Shown here: one piece after another, positions 1 to 10,275 of the stretch
Layout: every line of letters starts with the position of its first letter
Position numbering within the stretch: position 1 is the stretch's first letter
Source of the DNA: Wyeomyia smithii
Lineage: Eukaryota > Arthropoda > Insecta > Diptera > Culicidae
Reading direction: 5' to 3'
DNA length: 64,000 nucleotides
Assembly (NCBI RefSeq): GCF_029784165.1
Contig: NC_073695.1
Location: forward strand, 91,581,902 to 91,645,901
The notes under the pieces: generated by a model
What the model was told of the DNA's origin: nothing
The model's database searches: none
What the model saw: only the letters and a program-made list of their open reading frames with translations
Made by a program: the position numbers and the translations under genes

Positions 1-712
1 CGTTTGGTTGGTCGTAAGTGTATTCATGATTTTCGAAACGGTCTTTAGCATGTTTTTTTTAAATCAGTAATTCGGTTTGTAGTTAGATGGGCACTCTAGT
101 GTTTTTCAAATTGCCATAAATCATCTTCATGTATGCTATGTTTCGCTGAGCCAGGATATCACGAACTGGGCGTAGGGTAGTATTCCTCGGGCCCTGAAGA
201 AGTCCAAAAGTAGGGTTCTGATGTCACGGAATTCAGCACACATTCAAACTACGTGTTCAATGTGATGATACCCCAATCCACAAACGCAATGATTACTGTC
301 CATGAGCCCAATACGCAGTAGATGTGCATCTAACCCGTAGTGGTTGGAAATAATCCGAGACATCACGCGAATGAAGTCTCGTCCTACATCCAACCCCCAA
401 AACTAAGGTTTGGTGGATACCTTGGGGATGATGCCGTGTAGCCACCTTCCCATTTTTTTTTTATCCCATGAGGTCTGCCAGTTAACAAGTGTGCTCTAAA
501 GTGAAAGTTTTAAAAATTCATTGTAGGCAATTGGTCTATCGAAAAAATCACCGTTTGTTGCGCCCACCTTAGCCAAAGTATCTGCTTTCTCATTGCCCGG
601 AGTGGAACAGTGAGAAGGAACCTACACTAAGGTAATCTGGAAAAATTTTTCGGATAATGCACTCAAATGTTCCCGTGTTTTCCCCAGGAAATACGAAGAG
701 TGCTTTGCATTT
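1..712 (-). pseudogene. ORF2 C-terminal remnant: RNase H end plus Cys/His tail
   Basis: On the minus strand a broken frame reads VPSHCSTPGNEKADTLAKVG near 625-560, the last conserved block of retrotransposon RNase H (the D of KADTLAK is the final catalytic acid). It is followed by WLHGIIPKVS and, near 400-255, by GLDVGRDFIRVMSRIISNHY and a Cys/His finger with core CVCGLGYHHIEHVV. The same tail occurs at 30368-30004, where it reads more cleanly. Several stops and frame changes lie between these blocks, so no protein can be made. In the intact element this region would follow the reverse transcriptase in a cytoplasmic RNP. Confidence 0.7.
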
Positions 713-1500
713 TTCATTCTGGCTGAATCTTGGATGAAAAAAAGAACCATTTGCAATTTGATGTTCCTGGAAGTACTAGAAACTCCTTGCGAGGATTGAG
801 CTTTGCCAATCCCGGAGGAGTTTGCTTCGGCTTTTTAATAGCACTTTTGGTTTTTAAAGTATCCGTCATTTCAGATGGGGATCTCCTTTGATCTTTCCGA
901 GAAAGTTTAGGTGAAGAGAGATTTTTTCTTTTTCTAGACTCCCCGGATTCAGCAAAAGAGGCTTCTCCAACTGAATCGTCAAAGTCAGACTCATCAGTCG
1001 ACAAAACCTCGAAAAGGTACGGGTAAACTAGTTTGGTGGCAGCGGTCTCTTTAAGCATTTCTGCGAAAGTGCGCTTTAAGCGCTCTTTCAGAGACTTGTC
1101 TTGGCGCTTTTTGCACGCGGGGTATGCAGACAGCTCATGCGGAGTCTGTCCACAATAGAGGCACTTTTCAGCACCTTTATCGCAGGCATCATCCGCATGA
1201 TGTTCTCCGCATTTGCCTCAACGTTCTTTATTGCCGCAGTGGGTGGCCGTACGACCCAACTGCTTGCACTTGTGGCAGTTCATTACCCGCAGTACAAACA
1301 CGCGCGGGTAGTCGCACCTTATCCACAAGCACATAGCTCGACAGAGCAGTCCCAGCGAGAGTCACGCGAAAAGAGTCTGATTGGGTGTAAGTTTTTACAC
1401 CCTTGTCGAGCGATAAAAAATGCAATCGCTTGCAATCGAGTATCTGACTCTTGCAGAATTCATCGGACATGATTGTCGCTGCGCGTGAGCAAAAGTCGAA
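713..1500 (-). pseudogene. gag-like ORF1 remnant with three CCHC zinc knuckles
   Basis: Minus-strand translation gives a fold-like segment SDEFCKSQILDCKR...YTQSDSFRVTLAG (about 1470-1360), then three retroelement zinc knuckles: CHKCKQLGRTATHC (about 1285-1245), one beginning CGEHHADDAC (about 1222-1190) and one beginning CLYCGQTPHE (about 1170-1120). A basic, Ser-rich C-terminal part follows (1058-714). One frameshift before the first knuckle and one TGA between knuckles 1 and 2 break the frame. In the family this protein coats element RNA. The 3' end is fused to RNase H sequence at about 712. Confidence 0.68.
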
Positions 1501-2246
1501 CTAATTTATACACTGTTAATATGATATATACTTAACGTCAAAATCACTTGACGAAAAGGCCAAGACATGACTGCTGAAAGGTGAAACAATTTTTTCAGTA
1601 TCCATGAGGATGACTGTACGGTGTTGCCATCCGAAAAATTATAATAATGTGGACGAATGTTTAGTTCTCAAACACGAAACTTTTCGGAAGAATCAAGAAT
1701 TATCGGCGCATCATTTGATATTAAGCGTACCATCAGGGATTCCTAATAACCGCTATGAGCACGCTCTACAGCCAAGTTTTCCACTCTTGCCGAGGTTAAT
1801 AAAGCAAAAATCGGGTGCCCCGGTGAACCTGACCATATGCACAATGGGTCTTAAACCTGTCCTGCGACATATCAAACTTTGAGTTTTGGTAAAATGGGAC
1901 CTGAAAATAAATATAACCCCTCAATATAAACCCCCACTCTGACAGTAAATTTCACACTTTTCTTTCGTACTTTGAAGTGCAAAAATATGGCAATAGCATT
2001 ATGTGCAAAAAATGACAATATCATTAATCTGCATGTTATCTTAAGCGTCGAGCCGACCAAACTGATACACCTTTTTCATATACAAATTTGAACAGCTCAA
2101 CGATCGATGACGGACTATACACGATAAATCGGTTTTGCTCTTAGTGACAATTTTATGAGAATTTAAGTCATCCGATGGCAGCACTAACCGTCGGAAATCG
2201 GTCGTTTTCAAAATGTATGAAAAACATGGAAGTTAGGTATCTTGTT
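1501..2246. other. AT-rich segment interrupting the gag relic
   Basis: About 745 bp that separates the N-terminal and zinc-knuckle parts of the gag relic. I see no coding signal or clear terminal inverted repeat. It may be an old insertion or rearranged element sequence. No matching target-site duplication was found at 1500 and 2246. Confidence 0.3.
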
Positions 2247-2429
2247 CTAGTTATCTGTGATTATATGTAATGCCTTAGCTTTCGACCGAAGGAAGACTAC
2301 CCAGGGGCTCGGGGCCCGATGGATCAGGTCTTGTGAGGCAGCTTTTCCGACACGCGGCACCTTATTTCCGCCTGTATCAATAGAGATTCCGTCTCCAGAA
2401 TCGCCCGAATTCATTTCTTCCTCGTCCAT
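2247..2429 (-). pseudogene. N-terminal fragment of gag-like ORF1
   Basis: The likely original start is the ATG at 2429-2427, giving MDEEEMNSGDSGDG and then PWVVFLRSKAKALHII. The phrase WVVFLR.KAK..NII recalls the start of the RNA-binding part of I-type mosquito gag proteins. The frame stops at 2247, just after ITDN, where non-matching sequence begins. It belongs with the zinc-knuckle fragment at 713-1500. An in-frame upstream ATG at 2492 exists, but the acidic MDEEE start resembles the family better. Confidence 0.45.
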
Positions 2430-2492
2430 TTCGGACGGAAGAACCAAAACTGCAAGCCCAAATACACAACCGACACCGTAGATAAAAACCAA

Positions 2493-2740
2493 AAAATAAA
2501 AAACTACTTTTATTTGCTGTTTATCTGCAGCCTATTATTCCAGCAGCTACTGCTCCGTGCTGCAAATGGTAGTGCCGTCACCCGACGGTGCGGGGAACTT
2601 GATTCTGCTGCTTCCCTGCTGTCAAACGTCACAGCACCGAATCGCACCGAAAAATAACGCGCGCCGTACACAAGCCGTGTAACTAACAATGGATCGAACG
2701 ATCGAGCGGACAATGCGCGTTGCTTAAAAAAGTCGCACAA
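2493..2740 (-). other. probable 5' leader of the I/LOA-like element
   Basis: A GC-richer block just upstream (minus strand) of the gag start, unlike the AT-rich DNA on either side. Position and composition fit the internal promoter and 5' UTR of a non-LTR retrotransposon. There is no open frame that I would call a gene. The 5' boundary near 2740 is approximate. Confidence 0.4.
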
Positions 2741-3287
2741 TTCAACATTGAAGCAGGCAAAATCGATCTAGACTCCTCTGTGGTTTACTTACTACTCAGA
2801 TAAAATGGTGTTAAGAGAATTTTATGGATGCATTCTCAAGATAAATTTATCTCAAAGATGAGACCAACATAACTCATAGGGTGAATTGCGCTTACTGCTG
2901 ATGAAGTTTTATGGAAGATTCTTCAAACATTCGTCAATTACTCTGAGAACTGTTGATTGATAGAAACCACAAATACTTCAAAACCCCTTAACAAAAATTG
3001 ATAGATTCAGTAATGATATGATAAATCTACCATGAAACATAAATAAAACCAATCCGCTTTTGAATTGTTACTCAGGAAAAAAAAGTATATGGTGCTTCTA
3101 TTTATTATAAATACTATTGGCGATGCAGAAATCTGCTATTTTTCATCCGTAACACTCATACCATAGATTAACAGACATAAAACTTTGAACTATCGGTCGT
3201 ATGATACCAATACTTTACGTTAGTAACGCTAGCACCATCTGCTGTGCTTATACATACACTTAGGCTCTAGGAAACTTGCTCATGTAG
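2741..3287. other. AT-rich intergenic DNA, nothing recognised
   Basis: No coding, RNA or transposon signal was seen here. Confidence 0.4.
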
Positions 3288-3536
3288 GGTACCTTACCAT
3301 ATCTTACCTTTCCAAACAATCCCAAACCTTTGTTGTACATGAGAGTCGTCTCCATTCCACTCGGTCCATGGCTGCCGTATGCCAGCTCTGCAGTTCGCGT
3401 AGGGTTCGTAAATTGCCTTTCACATGTTCAATCCACCTTGCCCGCTGTGCACCTCTCCGCCTCGTCTCTGACGGATTGGTTCCAAGGACCATCTTTACCG
3501 GGCTGTCGTCCGACATCCTTACGACTTGCCCAGTAG
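3288..3536 (-). mobile_element. RTE-like retrotransposon, 3'-terminal fragment (copy A)
   Basis: The minus strand reads VVRMSDDSPVKMVL, then RRRGAQRARWIEHV and MDRVEWRRL, the C-terminal end of the RTE-type reverse transcriptase found complete at 26.8-28.25 kb. The element ends at 3288-3310 in imperfect AAGGT-type repeats (TTACC on the plus strand), as the other RTE copies here do. The 5' truncation is at about 3536, where the homology meets TAGGGTGGAAC. This is a dead-on-arrival insertion of about 250 bp. Confidence 0.7.
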
Positions 3537-3915
3537 GGTGGAACAAAAAATAAATATTAGCTCCCATGCACTTTTCGTGTTACTCATGGGTCCTGCAACA
3601 ACTATGTAACTTCTCAGATCGATCGGTGGAACCCCTGATTTGCGCCCGATTTTTAAAGTTCCCATACGATTTTATATGGGAAAATCCACTTTTTCAAAAC
3701 TTATCCTATAGAAATTTCCAGTTGGCTCCTAAAAATATATCAATACATGATATTTGTAGGAAATTTTCCTGGTAATAATTCTTCTGAAGACTGTAAGGCG
3801 CTACAAAATTTAAAGAAAAAGTTATTCACCTTAAACTGATCGAATGTCTGACGAACGGCTCAACATTGAATTTTTCCAGCAACACTGCATGCTGCTGTTG
3901 CAAACTCAGCAACGT
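3537..3915. repeat. dispersed repeat beginning TAGGGTGGAAC
   Basis: It starts with TAGGGTGG, as does the left end of the foldback host at 29177, and contains a phrase (ATATGGGAAAA..C.ACTTTTT at about 3670-3690) similar to one near 29316. This suggests a related non-coding repeat. No protein is encoded. Confidence 0.35.
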
Positions 3916-4250
3916 GATGAGAAACAGTTTCGCGTAGAATTAAGCTTGAAGGCGTGATTTTGTGCTCATAGTATCTTCGGAGAAAATGCTTAGAATATCA
4001 ATCCCTATATTTTGATAGTATTCGTTGTGTGGTTTATACCCCTAAAAGTGTGAAATCAGCTTTTTAAACACCCCTACGTAGTGAAAAACATTCTCGTGTA
4101 GGATTAAGCTTGAAGGTATGATATTTTGCTCACGTTATCTTCATTATCGGAGAGCTTGCTTAGAACAATAACTATCAAGTTTTAATGTAGATTGATTACT
4201 CCCCCTAAAAGAGGGAAATAAGCTTTCTAAACACCCACGTCGTGTGACAA
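3916..4250. repeat. tandem repeat, two units of about 165 bp
   Basis: Unit 1 (about 3916-4080) and unit 2 (about 4081-4250) share GTGTAGGATTAAGCTTGAAG-like starts, a middle TTGCTCA..TATCTTC phrase, and ends containing CCCCTAAAAG and TAAACACCC.ACGT. Divergence is moderate. No function is visible. Confidence 0.6.
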
Positions 4251-4743
4251 CTTGCCAATTTAATAGATCATACCCAGGTGTCTTTCAGAAAGGAGTTTGG
4301 TAGATACATAGCTACAATTTGCGCAGATACATAGCCAGCAGGTCACTACGAACCAATGAGGTATGCACAGGTGAGGAAGAAGAAGACATTCGTCTGTTCT
4401 AGTAGCGAAAAAAGGCAAACAGAAGCAGGTGTTTGGATTGTGACGTAGATCTCGGTCAACAAGCAAATGCCATTTGAAACCGGGCATGTCCAAACCCACC
4501 ACACCACTGCGTGTGTGTTTTAAGCGATGCCACGGAGGGTATTTTCATTGCCCTTCAGTGCTTATACAAAACGGAAACCCACAGTGTTCTAAATAAAACA
4601 GCCCTTCAGAAGCTTCGGCTGACACAGGCCCAAGTGTTCCCGACTTCGTGAGCCCGCTTGCTGACACGTGTTTTTTCAAACGCTTCATTTTTACAAAAGT
4701 AAATATGTTATGTGGATACTTATCGACTGTGACGTACAACTCG
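4251..4743. other. left flank of the Penelope cluster
   Basis: No gene was seen. About 45 bp (4312-4356, around CAGCAGGTCACTACGAACCA) recur inverted at about 10204-10250, on the other side of the Penelope cluster. That may be a dispersed repeat or a trace of the rearrangement that made the cluster. Confidence 0.35.
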
Positions 4744-4805
4744 GGGGAGGATTTTCGGCTATTCAGTCTATTTAGAGCAGCTAAACGATGTTTCGCTTCT
4801 ACTAT

Positions 4806-4839
4806 CCGACGTTTCGATGATTTATTTCATCTTTTTCAA
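4806..4839 (-). ncRNA. degenerate hammerhead-ribozyme-like motif in P1
   Basis: Exact inverted copy of the motif at 9656-9689, at the same distance from the element 3' end. Same reading and same doubts. Confidence 0.4.
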
Positions 4840-5263
4840 GGATTCTGGAATGTTTTACATAAAAATTTTGTTATCTATACATAAATTGCATGTTGTGTTT
4901 GACTTACAGAGGCTATATCGTTTGTTGTTAATGTATGTATGCATGTAGTAATATTTGTCCTAATCTGTTTTCCTTACTAAAATGGCGTCAATTCTAACTA
5001 TTGTCAAGATATATTATAAATTAAGCTTATTTGGATTATTATTTTAACACTACTCACTATAATTTGTTATAACTTTATTTTCGCTATGTCTGTTTAAACT
5101 ACTTATTTGTTACCGGGCGAAAAAACGGGTCAGTACGGTTCAATTTGGCTTAAGCGTTCTATTTTAGCGTTGGTTTATCGTTTGCTTTGCTATCTGTACA
5201 CTGTGTTGGTGTGTGGCAACTATGTTAGCTGATTTGACGTTTATGGATGAATGTATAACAGTT

Positions 5264-6362
5264 TTATTTAGCTGTGTTTTTAAGTGTGTGTATTACTCCT
5301 GCATACATCGAATTGAGTCCCTGTGTGTCTGTACGTTTGTTTATGCTGTTTTCGGTTGTCATAATATGGCATACTTCTAAGTACGGTAGTGACTGTTGAT
5401 TCTTATATTTATCTAGGATTTTGGTGTGGTTCAAGTCGAACCGATGGTTTAACGTTATGCTGTGATTCATTAGTGCGGTTTTCTCCTTCAGTGTGGCTAT
5501 TTGTGTATCCGTGTAATCAGTGTCAGTGGTGGTGGCTGTTTTTTCTGCTAATAACTTGTCCAGTGCATTGTAGTGTGTTTTATGTCCACTAATTCTCGTT
5601 TTTAGTTTGTTTGTTGTCATTCCAATATAGCATGCTTCGCAGTTTATGCAAGGTATGCTGTAGATGACGTTGCTTTGGAAGTCGTTGGTTACGGGATCTT
5701 TAACTTTGGTGAAAAGCTTACCTACGGTATTTATGTTATGTGTTGCCAGTCGTATGTTGGGGTATTCATTTTTCAGCTGCTTGTCTATTTTATGAGACAA
5801 GTTCGGTATGTATGTTATAGAGCGGTAAGTATTTTCCAGGTTTTGCGAGTTGTTCGGCAGCGGTTCAGCGATGTTATTGTGTTGTTGTTTCCGGTTTATA
5901 AGTCTGCGCCGTAGACCTTTCGGGTAGCTATTGAGATTGAGTTGTTTGTCGATGATTGCATTAATTTCTGCATCTTCCAGGTTTGTAGACAGGCGTTGTA
6001 CTCTGTTGATGAAATTCGTTGCAACATTGATTTTTTGGTGCAACGGGTGTTGCGAATTGTAGTTGAGGAATCTTCCACTTGCGATAGGTTTCATGTACCA
6101 TTCTGTTTTAATCTGTTGGTCGTCGGTTCGGATAATATCAAGAAATTCGGAAATTCGGAGCATATCAAGAAATGGAATACGCTTATCTATTTCTAGCTCG
6201 TACGTAAACTGTATGTGCGGGTTGTGGTTGTTGAAAATGTCCATAACCTGTTGTATTTTGTCAGGGGGGATCGACATCAATAAATCGTCCACATATTTCC
6301 AAATGAATGGTGGTTTAAAATCTAGTATTCGTAGTACGGAATCCAGTAGATTTTCCATTACT
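5264..6362 (-). pseudogene. Penelope-like RT/GIY-YIG protein, truncated (P1)
   Basis: The 364-residue open frame begins in the RT domain after motif B. It shows motif C (KYVDDLLMS, about residue 22), then IPFLDML, a thumb-like part, and a C-terminal GIY-YIG endonuclease with VIYSIPCINCEACYIGMTTN and KTRISGHK (about residues 230-260). This combination is diagnostic of Penelope-like elements: RT plus a single-strand nicking endonuclease used for target-primed insertion. The N-terminal half, including motifs A and B, is missing. A seven-residue in-frame insertion (RISEFLD after FLDML) is shared with P4 but absent from P2. Its ATG is internal to the original ORF. Confidence 0.85.
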
Positions 6363-6372
6363 AGTATTTTTT

Positions 6373-7706
6373 GTTAGCTGATTTGACGTTTATGGATGAA
6401 TGTATAACAGTTTTATTTAGCTGTGTTTTTAAGTGTGTGTATTACTCCTGCATACATCGAATTGAGTCCCTGTGTGTCTGTACGTTTGTTTATGCTGTTT
6501 TCGGTTGTCATAATATGGCATACTTCTAAGTACGGTAGTGACTGTTGATTCTTATATTTATCTAGGATTTTGGTGTGGTTCAAGTCGAACCGATGGTTTA
6601 ACGTTATGCTGTGATTCATTAGTGCGGTTTTCTCCTTCAGTGTGGCTATTTGTGTATCCGTGTAATCAGTGTCAGTGGTGGTGGCTGTTTTTTCTGCTAA
6701 TAACTTGTCCAGTGCATTGTAGTGTGTTTTATGTCCACTAATTCTCGTTTTTAGTTTGTTTGTTGTCATTCCAATATAGCATGCTTCGCAGTTTATGCAA
6801 GGTATGCTGTAGATGACGTTGCTTTGGAAGTCGTTGGTTACGGGATCTTTAACTTTGGTGAAAAGCTTACCTACGGTATTTATGTTATGTGTTGCCAGTC
6901 GTATGTTGGGGTATTCATTTTTCAGCTGCTTGTCTATTTTATGAGACAAGTTCGGTATGTATGTTATAGAGCGGTAAGTATTTTCCAGGTTTTGCGAGTT
7001 GTTCGGCAGCGGTTCAGCGATGTTATTGTGTTGTTGTTTCCGGTTTATAAGTCTGCGCCGTAGACCTTTCGGGTAGCTATTGAGATTGAGTTGTTTGTCG
7101 ATGATTGCATTAATTTCTGCATCTTCCAGGTTTGTAGACAGGCGTTGTACTCTGTTGATGAAATTCGTTGCAACATTGATTTTTTGGTGCAACGGGTGTT
7201 GCGAATTGTAGTTGAGGAATCTTCCACTTGCGATAGGTTTCATGTACCATTCTGTTTTAATCTGTTGGTCGTCGGTTCGGATAAGGAGCATATCAAGAAA
7301 TGGAATACGCTTATCTATTTCTAGCTCGTACGTAAACTGTATGTGCGGGTTGTGGTTATTGAAAATGTCCATAACCTGTTGTATTTTGTCAGGGGGGATC
7401 GACATCAATAAATCGTCCACATATTTCCAAATGAATGGTGGTTTAAAATCTAGTATTCGTAGTACGGAATCCAGTAGATTTTCCATTACTAGGTCGGCTA
7501 GCGCTGGGGACAAAGGGTTCCCCATGGCAGTTCCGAAGATCTGTTGGTAGTGCTGATTATTATAACGGAAGTAGCTCGAGTCTATACAAAATTCAACTAT
7601 TTCTAAGAACAAATCCAAGTTAATGTTGGTATTTTGCTTAATTTGATTCCAGTTGTTGATTATGTCGTGCATAACAAGGTCTTTGGGTATTGACGTGAAC
7701 GCAAAA
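6373..7706 (-). mobile_element. Penelope-like element, copy P2 (truncated at both ends)
   Basis: It lies in direct tandem with P1 (offset 1149 bp) and is nearly identical over the shared part. Its outer 3' region is gone: it begins at TGTTAGCTGATTTGACG, equivalent to P1 position about 5224. At 7706 it meets, head to head, an inverted internal fragment of the same element. Confidence 0.8.
6413..7706 (-). pseudogene. Penelope-like RT/GIY-YIG protein, longest minus-strand copy (P2)
   Basis: A 419-residue open frame, with reading extending upstream to FTSIPKDLVMHDI (RT motif A neighbourhood, about 7700-7660). It contains motif B GTAMGNPLSPALADLVM, motif C YVDDLLMS, the thumb, and the C-terminal GIY-YIG endonuclease (IYSIPCINCEACYIGM). 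It lacks the seven-residue RISEFLD insertion and reads FLDMLLIRTDD, which is closer to the usual IPFLD.L..R pattern, so P2 looks ancestral at this site. The frame lacks the N-terminal RT fingers. It is one of the best preserved coding copies but still incomplete. Confidence 0.85.
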
Positions 7707-7998
7707 CCTGGAAAATACTTACCGCTCTATAACATACATACCGAACTTGTCTCATAAAATAGACAAGCACCTGGAAAAAGAATACCCCAACATACGACTG
7801 GCAACACATAACATAAATACCGTAGGTAAACTTTTCACCAAAGTTAAAGATCCCGTAACCAACGACTTCCAAAGCAACGTCATCTACAGCATACCTTGCA
7901 TAAACTGCGAAGCATGCTATATTGGAATGACAACAAACAAACTAAAAACGAGAATTAGTGGACATAAAACACACTACAATGCACTGGACAACACATAA
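7707..7998 (+). pseudogene. internal Penelope fragment (P3), endonuclease part
   Basis: The plus-strand frame reads MSHKIDKHLEKEYPNIRL through CINCEACYIGMTTN to HYNALDNT and a stop. It is a copy of the P4 internal segment at about 8658-8938, placed upstream of P4 and in inverted orientation to P2. Both ends are abrupt: CCTGGAAAATACTTACC at 7707 and GACAACACATAACATAAC near 7990. A template switch or recombination during insertion would explain it. Confidence 0.75.
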
Positions 7999-8002
7999 CA
8001 TA

Positions 8003-9231
8003 ACAACTTGGATTTGTTCTTAGAAATAGTTGAATTTTGTATAGACTCGAGCTACTTCCGTTATAATAATCAGCACTACCAACAGATCTTCGGAACTGCC
8101 ATGGGGAACCCTTTGTCCCCAGCGCTAGCCGACCTAGTAATGGAAAATCTACTGGATTCCGTACTACGAATACTAGATTTTAAACCACCATTCATTTGGA
8201 AATATGTGGACGATTTATTGATGTCGATCCCCCCTGACAAAATACAACAGGTTATGGACATTTTCAACAACCACAACCCGCACATACAGTTTACGTACGA
8301 GCTAGAAATAGATAAGCGTATTCCATTTCTTGATATGCTCCGAATTTCCGAATTTCTTGATATTATCCGAACCGACGACCAACAGATTAAAACAGAATGG
8401 TACATGAAACCTATCGCAAGTGGAAGATTCCTCAACTACAATTCGCAACACCCGTTGCACCAAAAAATCAATGTTGCAACGAATTTCATCAACAGAGTAC
8501 AACGCCTGTCTACAAACCTGGAAGATGCAGAAATTAATGCAATCATCGACAAACAACTCAATCTCAATAGCTACCCGAAAGGTCTACGGCGCAGACTAAT
8601 AAACCGGAAACAACAACACAATAAAATCGCTGAACCGCTGCCGAACAACTCGCGAAACCTGGAAAATACTTACCGCTCTATAACATACATACCGAACTTG
8701 TCTCATAAAATAGACAAGCAGCTGAAAAATGAATACCCCAACATACGACTGGCAACACATAACATAAATACCGTAGGTAAACTTTTCACCAAAGTTAAAG
8801 ATCCCGTAACCAACGACTTCCAAAGCAACGTCATCTACAGCATACCTTGCATAAACTGCGAAGCATGCTTTATTGGAATGACAACAAACAAACTAAAAAC
8901 GAGAATTAGTAGACATAAAACACACTACAATGCACTGGACAAGTTATTAGCAGAAAAAACAGCCACCACCACTGACACTGATTACACGGATACACAAATA
9001 GCCACACTGAAGGAGAAAACCGCACTAATGAATCACAGCATAACGTTAAACCATCGGTTCGACTTGAACCACACCAAAATCCTAGATAAATATAAGAAAC
9101 AACAGTCACTACCGTACTTAGAAGTATGCCATATTATGACAACCGAAAACAGCATAAACAAACGTATAGACACACAGGGACTAAATTCGATATATGCAGT
9201 AATACACACACTTAAAAACACAGCTAAATAA
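8003..9231 (+). pseudogene. Penelope-like RT/GIY-YIG protein, plus-strand copy (P4)
   Basis: About 407 residues are open from 8008 to the stop at 9231, but the first codon is TTG inside the original ORF, so the frame is 5'-truncated rather than complete. Visible in order: DLFLEIVEFCIDSSYFRYNN, motif B GTAMGNPLSPALADLVM, motif C YVDDLLMS, FLDMLRISEFLDI (with the seven-residue insertion also in P1), and a GIY-YIG domain with IYSIPCINCEACFIGM (Tyr to Phe relative to P1/P2). Small substitutions distinguish it from P1, so the copies have diverged slightly since duplication. Confidence 0.85.
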
Positions 9232-9753
9232 AACTGTTATACATTCATCCATAAACGTTAAATCAGCTAACATAGTTGCCACACACCAACACAGTGTACA
9301 GATAGCAAAGCAAACGATAAACCAACGCTAAAATAGAACGCTTAAGCCAAATTGAACCGTACTGACCCGTTTTTTCGCCCGGTAACAAATAAATAGTTTA
9401 AACAGACATAGCGAAAATAAAGTTATAACAATTTATAGTGAGTAGTGTTAAAATAATAATCCAAATAAGCTTAATTTATAATATATCTTGACAATAGTTA
9501 GAATTGACGCCATTTTAGTAAGGAAAACAGATTAGGACAAATATTACTACATGCATACATACAATAACAACAAACGATATAGCCTCTGTAAGTCAAACAC
9601 AACATGCAATTTATGTATAGATAACAAAATTTTTATGTAAAACATTCCAGAATCCTTGAAAAAGATGAAATAAATCATCGAAACGTCGGATAGTAGAAGC
9701 GAAACATCGTTTAGCTGCTCTAAATAGACTGAATAGCCGAAAATCCTCCCCCG
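9232..9753 (+). mobile_element. Penelope P4 3' non-coding region
   Basis: It mirrors 5263-4744 of P1 almost base for base in inverted orientation and ends at CCGAAAATCCTCCCCC. AT-rich, with AATAAA-type signals (for example near 9415). It contains a hairpin followed by GAAACGTCGG that resembles hammerhead ribozyme cores known from Penelope-like elements. Confidence 0.75.
9656..9689 (+). ncRNA. degenerate hammerhead-ribozyme-like motif in P4
   Basis: TTGAAAA (compare CUGANGA), then a perfect hairpin GATGA-AATAAA-TCATC, then GAAACGTCGG. Established knowledge: Penelope-like elements often carry hammerhead ribozymes in their terminal regions. The order box, stem II and GAAA fits, but the first box deviates at two positions, and I cannot establish stems I and III. 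Probably inactive. Confidence 0.4.
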
Positions 9754-10275
9754 GGAAATATTGCAGATGGTTGTATGCGATGACTACCGTCAAGCTATCA
9801 ATTATTATATCATTGTCGATCTCGTCGTGGCAACCAATGCTTGTGTGTTCCCCGAAACTGCAAGCCATCGATTGCTTCATGTGCCGAAGTTAGGAAAGTT
9901 GAAAAACGAATGGCTCTCCGGTGCTTTGTCTTTAGCTAACGACGGAGGGTAATACAAATATCCCTGCGTGGTGTGTTTGTTAGCAGAATTATCAGTAATA
10001 AAGAATTTAGTTTGAGCCAAAGATGTTGATATTTTCAACAGACAGCGGTTTGCAATCAACACGGGGAGCTAAAAAAAAACTTTGAAAACCTACCCTTTTC
10101 CAGTTGTTTCGGATCTTTCAGCGGCCCACCTTGATGCCCGCTCAACCAACATCCCGTCCAAAGATCAATACTCTCTCTTTCTCTTTTTCAATAGACTTCA
10201 TTTACGGTGGTTCGTAGTGACCTGCTGGTCATGTATCTGCACAAATTGTCCCATACAACTGTGTCCCAGTCTATT
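9754..10275. other. right flank of the Penelope cluster, no gene
   Basis: No coding or repeat signal was seen except the short inverted match to 4312-4356 at about 10204-10250. Confidence 0.35.

Larger units (their letters stand above)
1..2740 (-). mobile_element. I/LOA-like non-LTR retrotransposon, internally deleted copy
   Basis: Read on the minus strand, the pieces lie in element order: a GC-rich 5' leader (2740-2493), the start of a gag-like ORF1 (2429-2247), about 0.75 kb that does not fit the ORF, the zinc-knuckle part of ORF1 (1500-713), then directly the C-terminal end of ORF2 (RNase H tail and a Cys/His finger, 712-1). The apurinic endonuclease and reverse transcriptase, normally between ORF1 and RNase H, are absent, so this is an internal deletion and not a plain 5' truncation. 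The 3' end lies outside the window. RNase H plus a three-knuckle gag fits the I/LOA group better than Jockey, which lacks RNase H. Clade assignment is inference. Confidence 0.7.
4744..6362 (-). mobile_element. Penelope-like element, copy P1 (5'-truncated)
   Basis: Minus-strand copy: 3' non-coding region at 4744-5263, coding part at 5264-6362. It is cut inside the reverse transcriptase, just after the codons for ADLVMENLLDS, and is joined through TATTTTT to the 3' part of copy P2. The outer 3' end (CCCGAAAATCCTCCCCC, read on the element strand) matches the end of plus-strand copy P4 at about 9753. No target-site duplication was found. Confidence 0.8.

Noticed and set aside
5389..7324. Plus-strand open frames with repeated membrane-like sequence, duplicated at the same 1149-bp offset
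   Set aside because: They are antisense shadows of the Penelope RT/endonuclease frames.
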